A stretch of DNA of 21,100 bases from an uncultured Eubacteriales bacterium (GCA_905201505.1 CAJKOJ010000033.1:1-21100), one strand, 5' to 3'; counted from the stretch's first letter, positions 7,232 to 16,526 are shown. The notes: generated by a model not told the origin, from the letters alone. Numbers and translations are program-made.

Positions 7232-9478
7232 TTAATTATTTTCTACAAATTCAGCAAATTCTTTCAGCTTGTTTTGAAGGCTTGTGTATCTGCTGACTTC
7301 TCTGTTATTATCTACCATCCTGTAAATTGTATTTTCTGCACCGGCAATGACCGCAAGTTCTTTTGCTCTTGTAAGACCTGTATAGAGTAAATTCCTTGAC
7401 ATAAGCATATCAGGACCATTTAAGAGAGGCATAATTACAGCTTTATATTCGCTTCCCTGACTTTTGTGTATTGTAACGGCATAACTCAAGTCAATTTCAT
7501 CCATTTGTGTAAAGTCGTAATGTACAATCTTGTTGTCATCAAAAAGTATTTCAACATATTCATTGTCCAAATCCATATATGTTATAATACCTTCATCACC
7601 GTTAAAAACACCTACACCGTCTTCAACAACCTTGCCTGTTTCAACTATTTTCCACTCGGCATTATAGTTATTTTTTATCTGCATTACTTTATCGCCCTCG
7701 CGGAATTTAATTCCTCTGAATTCCTTTTCTCTTTTGTTTTGTGAAGGTGGATTTAACGCCTCTTGTAAAAGTGCATTTAAGGCTGTTACTCCTAATGGGG
7801 ATTTACGCATAGGCGTAAGAACCTGTATGTCTCTTATTGGGTCACAGCTGAGATATTTAGGCAGTCGTACTGATACAAGACTGACAATAAGAGAACTTAA
7901 GTCCTGTGCAGTATTTCTCCTCATAAAAAAGAAGTCTTTGTCTTTTTGCTTTAAATTGGGGTATTCTCCCTTGTTTATTCTATGAGCATTAGTTACTATG
8001 GCACTTTCCTGAGCTTGTCTGAAAATTTCTGTAAGTCTGCATACCTTTATTACATCTGAATTTATGATGTCTCTTAAAACATTTCCGGGACCTACTGACG
8101 GAAGCTGATTACTGTCACCGACTATTATAAGCCTTGTGCCCAGGGGTATTGCTTTAAGCAATGAGTGCATAAGAAGAATGTCAATCATAGAGCTTTCGTC
8201 AATAATAATAACATCAGCTTCAAGAGGATTTTCTTCATCTTTTTCAAAAGTTTGCGTCCTTGAATTTTCATTTACAAAGTTTATTCCCAAAAGTCTGTGT
8301 ATGGTCTGTGCTTTATGTCCTGTTGCCTCTTCCATTCTTTTGGCTGCTCGCCCTGTAGGTGCGGCAAGCTCTATTTCATAACCTTCGGCTTCACAAAGTT
8401 TTATTATAGCGTTTATAATTGTAGTTTTACCAGTACCAGGCCCTCCTGTTATAACAAGAACACCGTTTTCCATTGCAGATTGTATTGCATCTCTTTGCTG
8501 GGGAGCAAAGTGTATTTTTTCAATATTTTCAAGGGCATCAATTTCGTTTTCATAATTATATTTTTTGTCAGGCTCGACAGAACTAAGCTCATATAACTTT
8601 CTGGCTGCATAGCCTTCGGCATAGTAAAAGAAATTTAGATAAACAGAGGTTTTTTCCGCTTTTCTTTCAAGCCATACCTGATTTTCTATGTGCATACTTG
8701 TGATTTCGTTTGAAATAATTTCATCAGGTATCTGTAAAAGCTCCGATGTCTGAGAAACTACCATTTCAACAGGCATATATACATGTCCGTCATTTGCTCC
8801 TGCATTTAATATATATTTAACACCTGCTCTTATTCTAAATGGGGAATCTTTGGCTATTCCGACGTTTGCGGCTATTTTATCAGCTATCTTAAAGCCTATG
8901 CCAAAAATATCTTCAGCAAGAGAATAAGGATTTTTTGTGACAATGTCTATTGTTTTGTCTTTATATCTTTTATATATCCTTATTGCATAGGAAGGGGTAA
9001 TGCCATACTGCCCCAGAAACAGCAAAGCGTGGCGTTCTTCTGTTTTTTCTCTGTATATTTCTCCTATTGACATAGCCTTTTCACGGCTTATTCCTCTGAT
9101 TTCTGACAGACGTTCGGGTTCTGTATCCATTATGTTAAGGGTGTCTTTGCCAAATTTTTCAACTATTCTCTTTGCAATTCGCGGACCAATTCCCTTTATA
9201 ACACCGCTGGCAAGATAAAGCTCAATTGCTCTTTCTGAACGGGGCTCTTTCTTTTCACATAATTCAATATTAATTTGTTCGCCGTAAAAATGATGAGTAA
9301 CAATATTTCCTGTTACTTTTACGCTTTCTCCCTGACTTATAGAAGGAGCATAGCCAACACAGGTGATTTCTTCGTCATCTCTGTCTTTTATTTCTGAAAC
9401 TGTAAATACGGCATATCCGTTTTCTCCATTATAATAAGTAACTTTTTCAACAATGCCTTCTATTGTAAGTGTGTTCAT
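7232..9478 (-). CDS. recD2: RecD2-type ATP-dependent DNA helicase
   Basis: The 748-residue protein is a superfamily 1B, 5'-3' DNA helicase of the RecD/TraA family that works without RecBC and takes part in DNA repair. It begins with an OB-like segment and helix-hairpin-helix region (GVIKGIGPRIAKRIVEKFG, about 92-110, and a second near 190-205). The motor follows: Walker A GGPGTGKT (345-352), Walker B IIIDESS (424-430), VGDSNQLPSVGPG (453-465), and the C-terminal HKSQGSEY (671-678) and YTGLTRAK (699-706). Length fits RecD2. The start at 9478 is set by AAAGGA nine bases upstream; 22 further in-frame codons to 9544 overlap its own promoter and are rejected. It is a single-gene unit. Confidence 0.95.
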   Translation of the reverse strand: MNTLTIEGIVEKVTYYNGENGYAVFTVSEIKDRDDEEITCVGYAPSISQGESVKVTGNIVTHHFYGEQINIELCEKKEPRSERAIELYLASGVIKGIGPRIAKRIVEKFGKDTLNIMDTEPERLSEIRGISREKAMSIGEIYREKTEERHALLFLGQYGITPSYAIRIYKRYKDKTIDIVTKNPYSLAEDIFGIGFKIADKIAANVGIAKDSPFRIRAGVKYILNAGANDGHVYMPVEMVVSQTSELLQIPDEIISNEITSMHIENQVWLERKAEKTSVYLNFFYYAEGYAARKLYELSSVEPDKKYNYENEIDALENIEKIHFAPQQRDAIQSAMENGVLVITGGPGTGKTTIINAIIKLCEAEGYEIELAAPTGRAAKRMEEATGHKAQTIHRLLGINFVNENSRTQTFEKDEENPLEADVIIIDESSMIDILLMHSLLKAIPLGTRLIIVGDSNQLPSVGPGNVLRDIINSDVIKVCRLTEIFRQAQESAIVTNAHRINKGEYPNLKQKDKDFFFMRRNTAQDLSSLIVSLVSVRLPKYLSCDPIRDIQVLTPMRKSPLGVTALNALLQEALNPPSQNKREKEFRGIKFREGDKVMQIKNNYNAEWKIVETGKVVEDGVGVFNGDEGIITYMDLDNEYVEILFDDNKIVHYDFTQMDEIDLSYAVTIHKSQGSEYKAVIMPLLNGPDMLMSRNLLYTGLTRAKELAVIAGAENTIYRMVDNNREVSRYTSLQNKLKEFAEFVENN

Positions 9479-9515
9479 ATTATCCGTTCCTTTTTGATTA
9501 AATAACCTTATTACT

Positions 9516-9544
9516 ATTTTATACTTTATAAGAATATAATGCAA
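9516..9544 (-). promoter_or_regulatory. recD2 promoter
   Basis: On the minus strand, TTGCAT (9539-9544) and TAAAAT (9516-9521) are separated by 17 bases, about 40 bases before the recD2 start. It is a moderate match. Confidence 0.55.
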
Positions 9545-9714
9545 GAAAAATAAAAAGAAGTTATTTTGTGTTTATGAAGTTCAGAGTGGAAACATGTGGA
9601 TTTATTATAAGGGTATAGAGCGGTAATAGGCACAAGCTTGCTTAAATTGCGGATGTGCGTTTATAAATATGACTATATAAGTTTATTTTCACATAAAAAT
9701 AATGTAAAATTCGA
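9545..9714. other. Intergenic stretch between recD2 and the purine operon
   Basis: No gene or recognisable RNA was found in the first half of the 355-base gap between recD2 and purC. About 9611-9660 is less A+T-rich than its surroundings and contains the small palindrome CAAGCTTG and a loose GCACA/TGTGC pair (9630-9634, 9654-9658). I looked for a purine riboswitch core and a PurR-box-like site and could not see either. Confidence 0.5.
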
Positions 9715-9743
9715 TTGATTATTGTATTAAAATCTGTTATAGT
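9715..9743 (+). promoter_or_regulatory. Purine operon promoter
   Basis: TTGATT (9715-9720), a 17-base spacer and TATAGT (9738-9743) give a start near 9750. The leader then carries a short GGGC-TTATCT-GCCC hairpin (about 9765-9778) with no T tract. About 80 bases lie between the transcript start and the purC ATG. Confidence 0.65.
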
Positions 9744-9833
9744 ATAAATATAATTGCTTTTACTGGGCTTATCTGCCCTGAGATGAAGCAGAATAATATT
9801 GTCAATTTTAACTTATTAAGTGAGGTAATTAAA

Positions 9834-10550
9834 ATGGAAAAGCTTGATTTACTTTATGTAGGCAAGGCGAAAAAGGTATATTCTACAAATGATCCTGCTC
9901 TTTGTATATTTGAGTATAAGGATGATGCAACTGCTTTTAACGGACAGAAAAAAGGTTCATTTGATGGTAAGGGTATTATAAATAATCAGATGGCTAACTT
10001 TATTTTTAAGCTTCTTGAAAAGGATGGTATTAAAACTCATCTGGTTGAAGAAATGTCACCAAGAGAAACTCTTGTTAAAAAAGTTGACATTATACCTCTT
10101 GAAGTCATTGTAAGAAATATTGCAGCAGGTTCTTTTTCAAAGAGATACGGCGTTAAAGAGGGGACACCTTTCACTGCCCCAACTCTTGAATTCAGCTTTA
10201 AAAATGATGAACTCGGCGATCCTCTTATTAATGATTATCAAGCAATTGCTCTTGGCATTGTAACAAGAGATGAACTTGATGTTATTTCTGATATGGCATT
10301 TAAGGTAAATGAAAGTCTTAAAAAGATTTTCCTTAACATTGGAATTAAGCTTGTAGATTTTAAAATTGAGCTTGGTAAGACAGTTGATGGTGAAATTGTG
10401 CTTGCCGATGAGATAAGTCCCGATACATGCAGACTTTGGGATGCTGAAACAAATAAAAAACTTGACAAGGATAGATTTAGACTTGATTTGGGTGAATTCG
10501 GCGATGTTTATAGGGAAGTCTGGGGAAGACTTACTGAGTTTTATAAATAA
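9834..10550 (+). CDS. purC: Phosphoribosylaminoimidazole-succinocarboxamide synthase (SAICAR synthetase)
   Basis: PurC joins aspartate to CAIR with ATP to make SAICAR in purine synthesis. The 238-residue length fits the monofunctional bacterial enzyme. Family motifs are clear: LYVGKAKKVYST at the N-terminus, DDATAFNGQKKG, the EVIVRNIAAGSFSKRYGV segment, and DEISPDTCRLWD near the C-terminus. GAGG at 9822-9825 lies eight bases from the ATG at 9834. An upstream in-frame start at 9783 would add 17 residues unlike the family and lacks a site. It is first in purC-purF-purB-purA. The next enzyme to act on its product, PurB, is encoded two genes on. Confidence 0.97.
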   Translation: MEKLDLLYVGKAKKVYSTNDPALCIFEYKDDATAFNGQKKGSFDGKGIINNQMANFIFKLLEKDGIKTHLVEEMSPRETLVKKVDIIPLEVIVRNIAAGSFSKRYGVKEGTPFTAPTLEFSFKNDELGDPLINDYQAIALGIVTRDELDVISDMAFKVNESLKKIFLNIGIKLVDFKIELGKTVDGEIVLADEISPDTCRLWDAETNKKLDKDRFRLDLGEFGDVYREVWGRLTEFYK

Positions 10551-10619
10551 AAAATTAATAAAAATTAATACAGTAATATAAACTGTTATAATGTACAGAC
10601 ATATTTTGGAGGTAAAAAA

Positions 10620-12005
10620 ATGGCTAAACTTCACGAAGAGTGCGGTGTCTTTGGTATTTACGATCCTGAAGGCAATCCTGCTGCCACTACCTATTACGGA
10701 CTTGTTGCTTTGCAGCACAGAGGTCAGGAGGGCTGTGGTATAGCTGTTAACAGAGACAGAGATATTTATCATTACAAGGATGTTGGACTTGTAAATGAAG
10801 TGTTTGACGAGGAAATTTTAAGCAAGCTTAAAGGCAGAATGGCTATTGGTCATGTAAGGTATTCAACTGCCGGGGGTTCTGCAAGAGAAAATGTGCAGCC
10901 TCTTGTTTTAAGATATATTAAAGGACAGCTTGCTATAAGTCATAACGGTAATGTTACAAACACAGCTGAAATACGTAAGGAACTTGAGCACAATGGTGCT
11001 ATTTTTCAGACTACAGCGGATACTGAGATTATTGCATACTTAATTGCAAGAGAAAGAATTACATGCGGTTCTATTGAGTTAGCTGTAAAAAATGCAATGA
11101 AGAGATTAAAGGGTGCATTTTCTCTCCTTGTAATGAGCCCTAACAAAATGATTGCAGCAAGAGATCCATGGGGATTCAGACCTATGTCTATAGCAAAAAG
11201 GGACAAGGCTATAATTTTTTCAAGTGAAACTTGTGCTTTTGATGCTATTGATGCAGAATTTGTAAGAGATGTTGAGCCGGGTGAAATAATTACTATTGAA
11301 GACGGCGAAATGAGAAGCGATAAAGAACTTTGCAATACTCAAAAGTCTAGTCTTTGTATATTTGAACATATTTATTTTGCCAGACCAGACAGTACAATTG
11401 CAAATGAAGTTGTGCATGAGTGCAGAAAAAGAGCAGGTGCTTTTCTTGCAATGCAGTCACCTGTAGATGCTGACATTGTTATTGGTGTGCCTGATTCCGG
11501 TTTATCCGCAGCACAGGGATATTCTGAATACAGCGGTATTCCTATTGATACAGGTTTTATTAAAAATAAGTATATTGCAAGAACATTTATTAAACCGACA
11601 CAGGCTGACAGGGAAATTGCCGTTAAGCTTAAACTCAATGTATTAAAAAGTGCTGTAAAGGGCAAAAGAGTTATAATGGTTGATGATAGTATTGTAAGAG
11701 GTACTACCAGCGGAAGAATTGTTAAGCTTTTAAGAGATGCTGGAGCTAAGGAAGTTCATGTAAGAATTTCTGCTCCTCCGTTTACATGGCCTTGTTTCTT
11801 TGGTACAGATATACCTAACAGGGGTCAGCTTATTGCAAATAAACATACTGTGGAGGAAACTGCAGCAATTATTAATGCAGACAGTCTTGATTACTTAAGT
11901 CTTGAAAATCTTCACAAGATTGCTCCTAACAGCAGCTGTGGTTTTTGTGATGCCTGTTTTACAGGTAAATATGCTGTTGATGTAGATCACTTATTAGAAG
12001 ATTAA
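10620..12005 (+). CDS. purF: Amidophosphoribosyltransferase
   Basis: PurF makes phosphoribosylamine from PRPP and glutamine, the committing step of purine synthesis. The 461-residue protein is the Bacillus-type, Fe-S-containing form. It has a short propeptide before the nucleophile C8 (HEECGVFGIYD), a glutaminase domain to about 235, the PRPP loop VIMVDDSIVRGTT (352-364) and four likely 4Fe-4S cysteines (C246, C392, C440, C443). Cleavage before C8 and cluster insertion are expected from the family. The cluster would make it oxygen-sensitive, in keeping with an anaerobe. GGAGG at 10608-10612 precedes the ATG. The 69-base gap from purC contains a TATAAT (10587-10592) with no good -35, so a weak internal promoter is possible. 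Confidence 0.97.
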   Translation: MAKLHEECGVFGIYDPEGNPAATTYYGLVALQHRGQEGCGIAVNRDRDIYHYKDVGLVNEVFDEEILSKLKGRMAIGHVRYSTAGGSARENVQPLVLRYIKGQLAISHNGNVTNTAEIRKELEHNGAIFQTTADTEIIAYLIARERITCGSIELAVKNAMKRLKGAFSLLVMSPNKMIAARDPWGFRPMSIAKRDKAIIFSSETCAFDAIDAEFVRDVEPGEIITIEDGEMRSDKELCNTQKSSLCIFEHIYFARPDSTIANEVVHECRKRAGAFLAMQSPVDADIVIGVPDSGLSAAQGYSEYSGIPIDTGFIKNKYIARTFIKPTQADREIAVKLKLNVLKSAVKGKRVIMVDDSIVRGTTSGRIVKLLRDAGAKEVHVRISAPPFTWPCFFGTDIPNRGQLIANKHTVEETAAIINADSLDYLSLENLHKIAPNSSCGFCDACFTGKYAVDVDHLLED

Positions 12006-12031
12006 TTATAATTTGTCGGAGGATAAAAGTT

Positions 12032-13462
12032 ATGAAAAATGAATATGAAAGTCCTCTTAACTCCAGATATGCCAGCAAAGAAATGAAAGAAATTTTTTCT
12101 CCTGATATGAAGTTTAAGACTTGGAGAAAGCTTTGGATTGCTCTTGCTGAAAGTGAAAAGGAATTAGGACTTGATATTACTCAGGAACAGATTGATGAGT
12201 TAAAGGCTCACAAGGATGATATTAACTATGATGTGGCAAGAGAAAGAGAAAAACTTGTCCGCCACGATGTTATGTCTCACGTTTATGCTTACGGCACACA
12301 GTGTCCTAAGGCTAAAGGTATAATTCATCTTGGTGCAACAAGCTGCTTTGTTGGCGATAATACTGATGTAATTATTATGGTTGAGGCAATGAAAATTATA
12401 AGAAAGAAAGTTCTTTCTGTAATTAATAAACTTTCTGAATTTGCTATGGAATATAAAGATATGCCAACTCTTGGTTTTACTCATTTCCAGGCTGCACAGA
12501 CAACTACTGTAGGAAAAAGAGCAACGCTTTGGATTCAGGATTTGATGATGGATTTAGAACAAATTGACTTTGTGCTAAGCAATGCAAAGCTTTTAGGTTC
12601 TAAGGGTACTACAGGTACTCAGGCTTCATTTATGGAGCTTTTTGAAGGTGACGCAGAAAAGGTTAAAAAACTTGATAATATGATTGCTGAAAAGCTTGGA
12701 TACAGCGGTGTATTTGCTGTAAGCGGTCAGACTTATACAAGAAAGCTTGATTCTATATTCTTAAATGTATTAAGCGGTATTGCACAGAGCTGTACTAAGT
12801 TCTCAAATGATATGAGACTTCTTCAGCATTTAAAGGAAATAGAGGAGCCGTTTGAGAAAAATCAGATAGGTTCTTCTGCAATGGCCTATAAAAGAAATCC
12901 TATGAGAAGTGAAAGAATGGCTTCTCTTGCAAGATATATTATGGTTGATGCACTTAATCCTGCAATTACTGCTTCTGCACAGTGGTTTGAAAGAACTCTT
13001 GATGACAGTGCAAACAAGAGAATTGCTATTCCTGAAGCTTTCCTTGCCTGTGATGCAATATTGAATATATATATTAATGTTTCTGGCGGAATAGTTGTTT
13101 ATCCAAAGGTTATTGAAAGACGTCTTATGGAAGAGCTTCCGTTTATGGCAACTGAGAATATTATGATGGACGCTGTTAAAAACGGCGGTGACAGACAGGA
13201 ACTTCATGAAAGAATTAGAGAGCTTTCAATGGAAGCTGCTGCCGTTGTTAAGCAGGAAGGCGGCAAAAACGATCTGATTGAAAGAATTGCTAAGGAGCCT
13301 ATGTTTGGTATGAGCCTTGAAGATTTACAGAAGATTCTTGAGCCTAAGAACTTTGTGGGACGTGCTCCTCAGCAGGTTGAAGAGTATATTAACGAACAGG
13401 TTAAGCCTGTGTTAGATAAAAACAGGGACAGCCTTATTGATGATGCAGAGTTGACTGTCTAA
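12032..13462 (+). CDS. purB: Adenylosuccinate lyase
   Basis: PurB removes fumarate from SAICAR (giving AICAR) and from adenylosuccinate (giving AMP). The 476-residue protein is of the longer lyase type. The fumarase-superfamily signature SSAMAYKRNPMRSERM lies at about 281-296 and carries the catalytic flexible-loop serine. The general-acid histidine is expected at H151 in LGFTHFQAAQ, and HLGATSCFVGDNTD (99-112) forms part of the substrate site. CGGAGGA precedes the ATG. It follows purF by 26 bases and precedes purA by 14, so the three are almost certainly co-transcribed. Its two reactions link purC to purA, which explains its place between them. Confidence 0.97.
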   Translation: MKNEYESPLNSRYASKEMKEIFSPDMKFKTWRKLWIALAESEKELGLDITQEQIDELKAHKDDINYDVAREREKLVRHDVMSHVYAYGTQCPKAKGIIHLGATSCFVGDNTDVIIMVEAMKIIRKKVLSVINKLSEFAMEYKDMPTLGFTHFQAAQTTTVGKRATLWIQDLMMDLEQIDFVLSNAKLLGSKGTTGTQASFMELFEGDAEKVKKLDNMIAEKLGYSGVFAVSGQTYTRKLDSIFLNVLSGIAQSCTKFSNDMRLLQHLKEIEEPFEKNQIGSSAMAYKRNPMRSERMASLARYIMVDALNPAITASAQWFERTLDDSANKRIAIPEAFLACDAILNIYINVSGGIVVYPKVIERRLMEELPFMATENIMMDAVKNGGDRQELHERIRELSMEAAAVVKQEGGKNDLIERIAKEPMFGMSLEDLQKILEPKNFVGRAPQQVEEYINEQVKPVLDKNRDSLIDDAELTV

Positions 13463-13476
13463 GGAGGGTTTTGTAA

Positions 13477-14748
13477 ATGATTAGAGCTATTGTAGGTGCT
13501 AACTGGGGCGATGAAGGTAAGGGAAAGATTACCGATATGTGTGCTGATCAGTCTGATATTGTTGTTAGATACCAGGGTGGTGCAAATGCAGGGCATACTA
13601 TTATAAATGAGCACGGCAGATTTGCCTTACATCAGCTGCCAAGCGGTGTTTTTCACGAACATATAATCAATGTTATTGCTAATGGTGTTGCTCTTAATGT
13701 AGCTTCATTAAAAGAAGAAATGCAGACAATTATTGATGCAGGTATTAAATTTAACCTGATGATAAGCGATAAGGCACAGGTGCTTATGCCTCATCATGTT
13801 CTTATGGACGTATATGAAGAGGAAAGGCTTGGCGATAAGAAGTTTGGCTCTACAAAAAGTGGTATTGCACCCTTTTTTGCTGATAAATATTCTAAGGTTG
13901 GCGTTCAGGTATGGGAACTTTATGATGAAGAGTTTTTACTTGAAAAACTTGAGGCAATGTATGACAAGGTAAATGTTCAGTTTAAGTATTTATATAATAA
14001 AGAACCTATTGATTACAAGGAAGTATTCAAAACTTTATGCGAGTATGCTGAATTTATAAAGCCTTATGTTGCAGATACATCTAAGTTTTTAAGAGACGCT
14101 ATTAAAGAGGGTAAAAATATTTTGTTTGAGGGGCAGCTTGGTTCTCTGAAAGATACTGACCACGGAATTTATCCTTATGTTACAAGCTCTTCAACCCTTG
14201 CAGGTTACGCTGCTGTAGGAGCAGGTATTCCGCCTTATGCAATTGAAAATATTACAGTAATAACAAAGGCTTATTCTTCTGCTGTAGGAGCAGGACCTTT
14301 TGTATCAGAGCTTTTTGGAGAAGAAGCTGATGAATTGAGAAAACGCGGCGGGGATAAGGGCGAATTCGGTGCAACTACAGGCAGACCGAGAAGAGTAGGG
14401 TACTTTGACGCTGTTGCTACAAGATACGGCTGTGAAATACAGGGTGCTACTGAGGTTTGCATGACCTGTCTTGATGTTTTAAGCTATATGGATACTCTTT
14501 ATGTATGCACCGGTTATGAATATAACGGCGAAGTGCATAAGGATTTCCTTACTACAGATAAGCTTTATAAGGCTAAGCCTGTATATGAAACACTTCCCGG
14601 CTGGAAGTGCGATATAAGAGGCATTACAAGCTATGATGAGCTTCCGGCAGAAGCAAAGGCTTATGTTGAATTCATTGAAAAGGAACTTGGAGTTAAAATC
14701 TCTATGGTTAGTAATGGTCCTAAGAGAGATGAGATACTTTACAGATAA
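13477..14748 (+). CDS. purA: Adenylosuccinate synthetase
   Basis: PurA couples IMP and aspartate with GTP hydrolysis to form adenylosuccinate, the first step from IMP to AMP. The 423-residue length fits. The N-terminal loop GANWGDEGKGKITD (7-20) holds the catalytic aspartate, and GGANAGHTI places the catalytic histidine at H40. Further family segments are GSTKSGIAPFFADK (near 127-140), LFEGQLGSLKDTDHGIYPYV and the GATTGRPRRVGYFD region. AAGGAGG lies close upstream. It is the last gene of the purine operon. I did not find a clear terminator between it and glnA, so some read-through into glnA is possible. Confidence 0.97.
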   Translation: MIRAIVGANWGDEGKGKITDMCADQSDIVVRYQGGANAGHTIINEHGRFALHQLPSGVFHEHIINVIANGVALNVASLKEEMQTIIDAGIKFNLMISDKAQVLMPHHVLMDVYEEERLGDKKFGSTKSGIAPFFADKYSKVGVQVWELYDEEFLLEKLEAMYDKVNVQFKYLYNKEPIDYKEVFKTLCEYAEFIKPYVADTSKFLRDAIKEGKNILFEGQLGSLKDTDHGIYPYVTSSSTLAGYAAVGAGIPPYAIENITVITKAYSSAVGAGPFVSELFGEEADELRKRGGDKGEFGATTGRPRRVGYFDAVATRYGCEIQGATEVCMTCLDVLSYMDTLYVCTGYEYNGEVHKDFLTTDKLYKAKPVYETLPGWKCDIRGITSYDELPAEAKAYVEFIEKELGVKISMVSNGPKRDEILYR

Positions 14749-14863
14749 GTATTAATACAGCACAAAGGCACCCAATCGTTTGCACAAAGTATATTAAAAT
14801 TGGTTTACAATACGAGAAAAATTATACAGATTTTATAAAAAAGTTTTAAATTTAAATTTCGTG

Positions 14864-14892
14864 TTGACATTTTAAGCTGATGTGCGTATAAT
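14864..14892 (+). promoter_or_regulatory. glnA promoter
   Basis: Perfect TTGACA (14864-14869) and TATAAT (14887-14892) hexamers are separated by 17 bases. Transcription should begin near 14899, just before a hairpin leader. The 115 bases between purA and this promoter hold no gene or RNA element that I recognise. Confidence 0.85.
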
Positions 14893-14904
14893 AGGTATCA
14901 GAAC

Positions 14905-14941
14905 AAGGGTGTTTGAATACAATGTATTCGAGCACCCTTTT
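14905..14941 (+). promoter_or_regulatory. Hairpin leader of glnA, possible attenuator
   Basis: AAGGGTGTTTGAATAC (14905-14920) pairs with GTATTCGAGCACCCTT (14924-14939), 16 base pairs with two G-T, followed by TTTTG. It lies between the promoter and the glnA ribosome binding site, so it could stop transcription before glnA or protect the 5' end of the message. The ANTAR regulator encoded after glnA is a candidate antiterminator. I could not find the paired hexaloop hairpins that ANTAR proteins usually bind. Confidence 0.7.
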
Positions 14942-14989
14942 GTATGTTAAAAAATTATTTATGTTAATATTGGAAGGAGATTTTAGAAA

Positions 14990-16327
14990 ATGGCAAAGTA
15001 CACTAAGGAACAAATTATTCAAATTTGTGATGAGCAGGATGTGGAATTTATAAGACTTCAGTTTATTGATGTTTTAGGAATTCCTAAGAATATAGCTGTT
15101 ACTCGTTCTCAGTTAGAGAAGGTTCTTGATGGTGGTATGATGTTTGATGGTTCTTCTATTGAGGGTTTTGCGAGAATTGAAGAATCTGATATGTATTTAA
15201 GACCGGACCTTGATACATTTGTTATTTATCCTTGGAGACCGCAAAAGGGGAAAGTTGCAAGATTTATATGTGATGTATATGACAGCACAAACGAAACTCC
15301 ATTTGAGGGTGACCCAAGAGCTATTTTAAAAAGACAGATGGCAGAAGCTGAAAAGTTAGGCTATACATTTAATGTTGGTAATGAGTGTGAGTTCTTCTTA
15401 TTTAAGACTGATGAGGATGGCAGACCAACTACAGATACTAATGATGAAGCCGGCTACTTTGACCTTGACCCTGTTGATTTAGGTACAGATGCAAGAAGAG
15501 ATATTTGTCTTACTCTTGAGCAGATGGGCTTTGAAATTGAGGCGTCTCACCATGAGGTTGCAGAGGGTCAGCATGAGATTGACTTTAAGTATGCTGACGC
15601 TTTAACTACAGCTGATAATGTAGTTACTTTCAGATTGGTTGTTAAGACTATGGCAAAGAAGTATGGTTTACATGCGACATTTATTCCAAAGCCTATATTT
15701 GGTATTAATGGTTCAGGTATGCATACTAATATGTCTTTATTTGATAAGAACGGCAAAAATGTGTTCTTTGATCCTACAGGCAACTTACAGTTATCTTCAA
15801 CAGCATACAGCTTTATAGCTGGTGTGTTAAAGCACGTGGCAGGTATTACTGCGGTTACAAATCCACTTGTAAACTCTTACAAGAGATTAGTTCCTGGTTA
15901 TGAAGCTCCTTGTTACATAGCATGGTCAGCATCTAACAGAACTGATATTATCAGAATTCCTGCATCAAGAGGTGCTGGTACAAGAGTTGAGTTGAGAAGT
16001 CCTGACCCTGCTACTAATCCTTATCTTTGCTTAGCTTGTTGTTTGGCTGCAGGTCTTGACGGTATTAAGAATAATATGCCTGCTCCTGACAGTGTGGATG
16101 TGAATTTATTTGCATCAACTCAGGAAGAAAGAGACGAGCTTGGTGTTAAGAATCTCCCAGGTAACTTATATGAGGCTCTCAGAGTTATGGAAGAGGATGG
16201 TCTTGTTAAGGAGGTTCTCGGTGAACATGCTTATAAGGCTTACTATACTTCTAAGATGGCAGAGTGGGATTCTTTCAGAATGTTTGTAAGCAAGTGGGAG
16301 CTTGATAGTTACTTGACAGTTTACTAA
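14990..16327 (+). CDS. glnA: Glutamine synthetase, type I-alpha
   Basis: GlnA makes glutamine from glutamate, ammonia and ATP, the main ammonium-assimilating step. The 445-residue protein aligns closely, by eye, with the Bacillus subtilis enzyme. MFDGSSIEGFARIEESDM carries R62, the residue linked to feedback inhibition in the short GSI-alpha class. NECEFFLFK (131-139) and ASHHEVAEGQHEIDFKYAD (185-203) supply metal ligands. SYKRLVPGYEAP carries the active-site flap glutamate (E305), followed by RIPASRG. The 25-residue insertion and adenylylation tyrosine of GSI-beta are absent, so control is expected at transcription and by feedback. GGAAGGAG precedes the start. The ANTAR gene follows on the same strand. 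Confidence 0.97.
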   Translation: MAKYTKEQIIQICDEQDVEFIRLQFIDVLGIPKNIAVTRSQLEKVLDGGMMFDGSSIEGFARIEESDMYLRPDLDTFVIYPWRPQKGKVARFICDVYDSTNETPFEGDPRAILKRQMAEAEKLGYTFNVGNECEFFLFKTDEDGRPTTDTNDEAGYFDLDPVDLGTDARRDICLTLEQMGFEIEASHHEVAEGQHEIDFKYADALTTADNVVTFRLVVKTMAKKYGLHATFIPKPIFGINGSGMHTNMSLFDKNGKNVFFDPTGNLQLSSTAYSFIAGVLKHVAGITAVTNPLVNSYKRLVPGYEAPCYIAWSASNRTDIIRIPASRGAGTRVELRSPDPATNPYLCLACCLAAGLDGIKNNMPAPDSVDVNLFASTQEERDELGVKNLPGNLYEALRVMEEDGLVKEVLGEHAYKAYYTSKMAEWDSFRMFVSKWELDSYLTVY

Positions 16328-16363
16328 TTTGTGCCTTAATAATGTGTATTAATATTTAATGTC

Positions 16364-16396
16364 AGGGCTTCTGTTATACAGAAGCCTTGAGTTTTA
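16364..16396 (+). terminator. Hairpin after glnA, weak terminator
   Basis: GGCTTCTGT (16366-16374) and ACAGAAGCC (16378-16386) pair perfectly around TAT. The tail reads TTGAGTTTT, a poor T tract, so termination is probably partial and may let the ANTAR gene be co-expressed with glnA. Confidence 0.6.
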
Positions 16397-16463
16397 ATAC
16401 GGTGATATAAAAAATTGAATATTTGCGGATATATGTAAATATATTATCAGAAGAAATAAAACA

Positions 16464-16526
16464 AATTACTGATGCAGAGGTTATTATGTTTTAATGTGAA
16501 TATAATAAAATGTTTTTGCAGTAATT
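16464..16526 (+). promoter_or_regulatory. Nested inverted repeats upstream of the ANTAR gene
   Basis: An outer pair AATTACTG (16464-16471) / CAGTAATT (16519-16526) encloses an inner 10-base-pair stem TTATTATGTT (16481-16490) / AATATAATAA (16499-16508), whose loop is TTAATGTG. The 256-base gap between glnA and the ANTAR gene otherwise shows no gene. The DNA is A+T-rich and part of this symmetry may be chance. Confidence 0.4.

Noticed and set aside
9744..9833. Purine riboswitch in the purC leader
   Set aside because: The three-way junction core expected of a purine riboswitch is absent; only a 4-base-pair GGGC/GCCC hairpin is present.
10137..10772. 211-codon open frame on the minus strand across the purC-purF junction
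   Set aside because: It lies antisense to two certain genes, has no ribosome binding site and its translation resembles no protein family.
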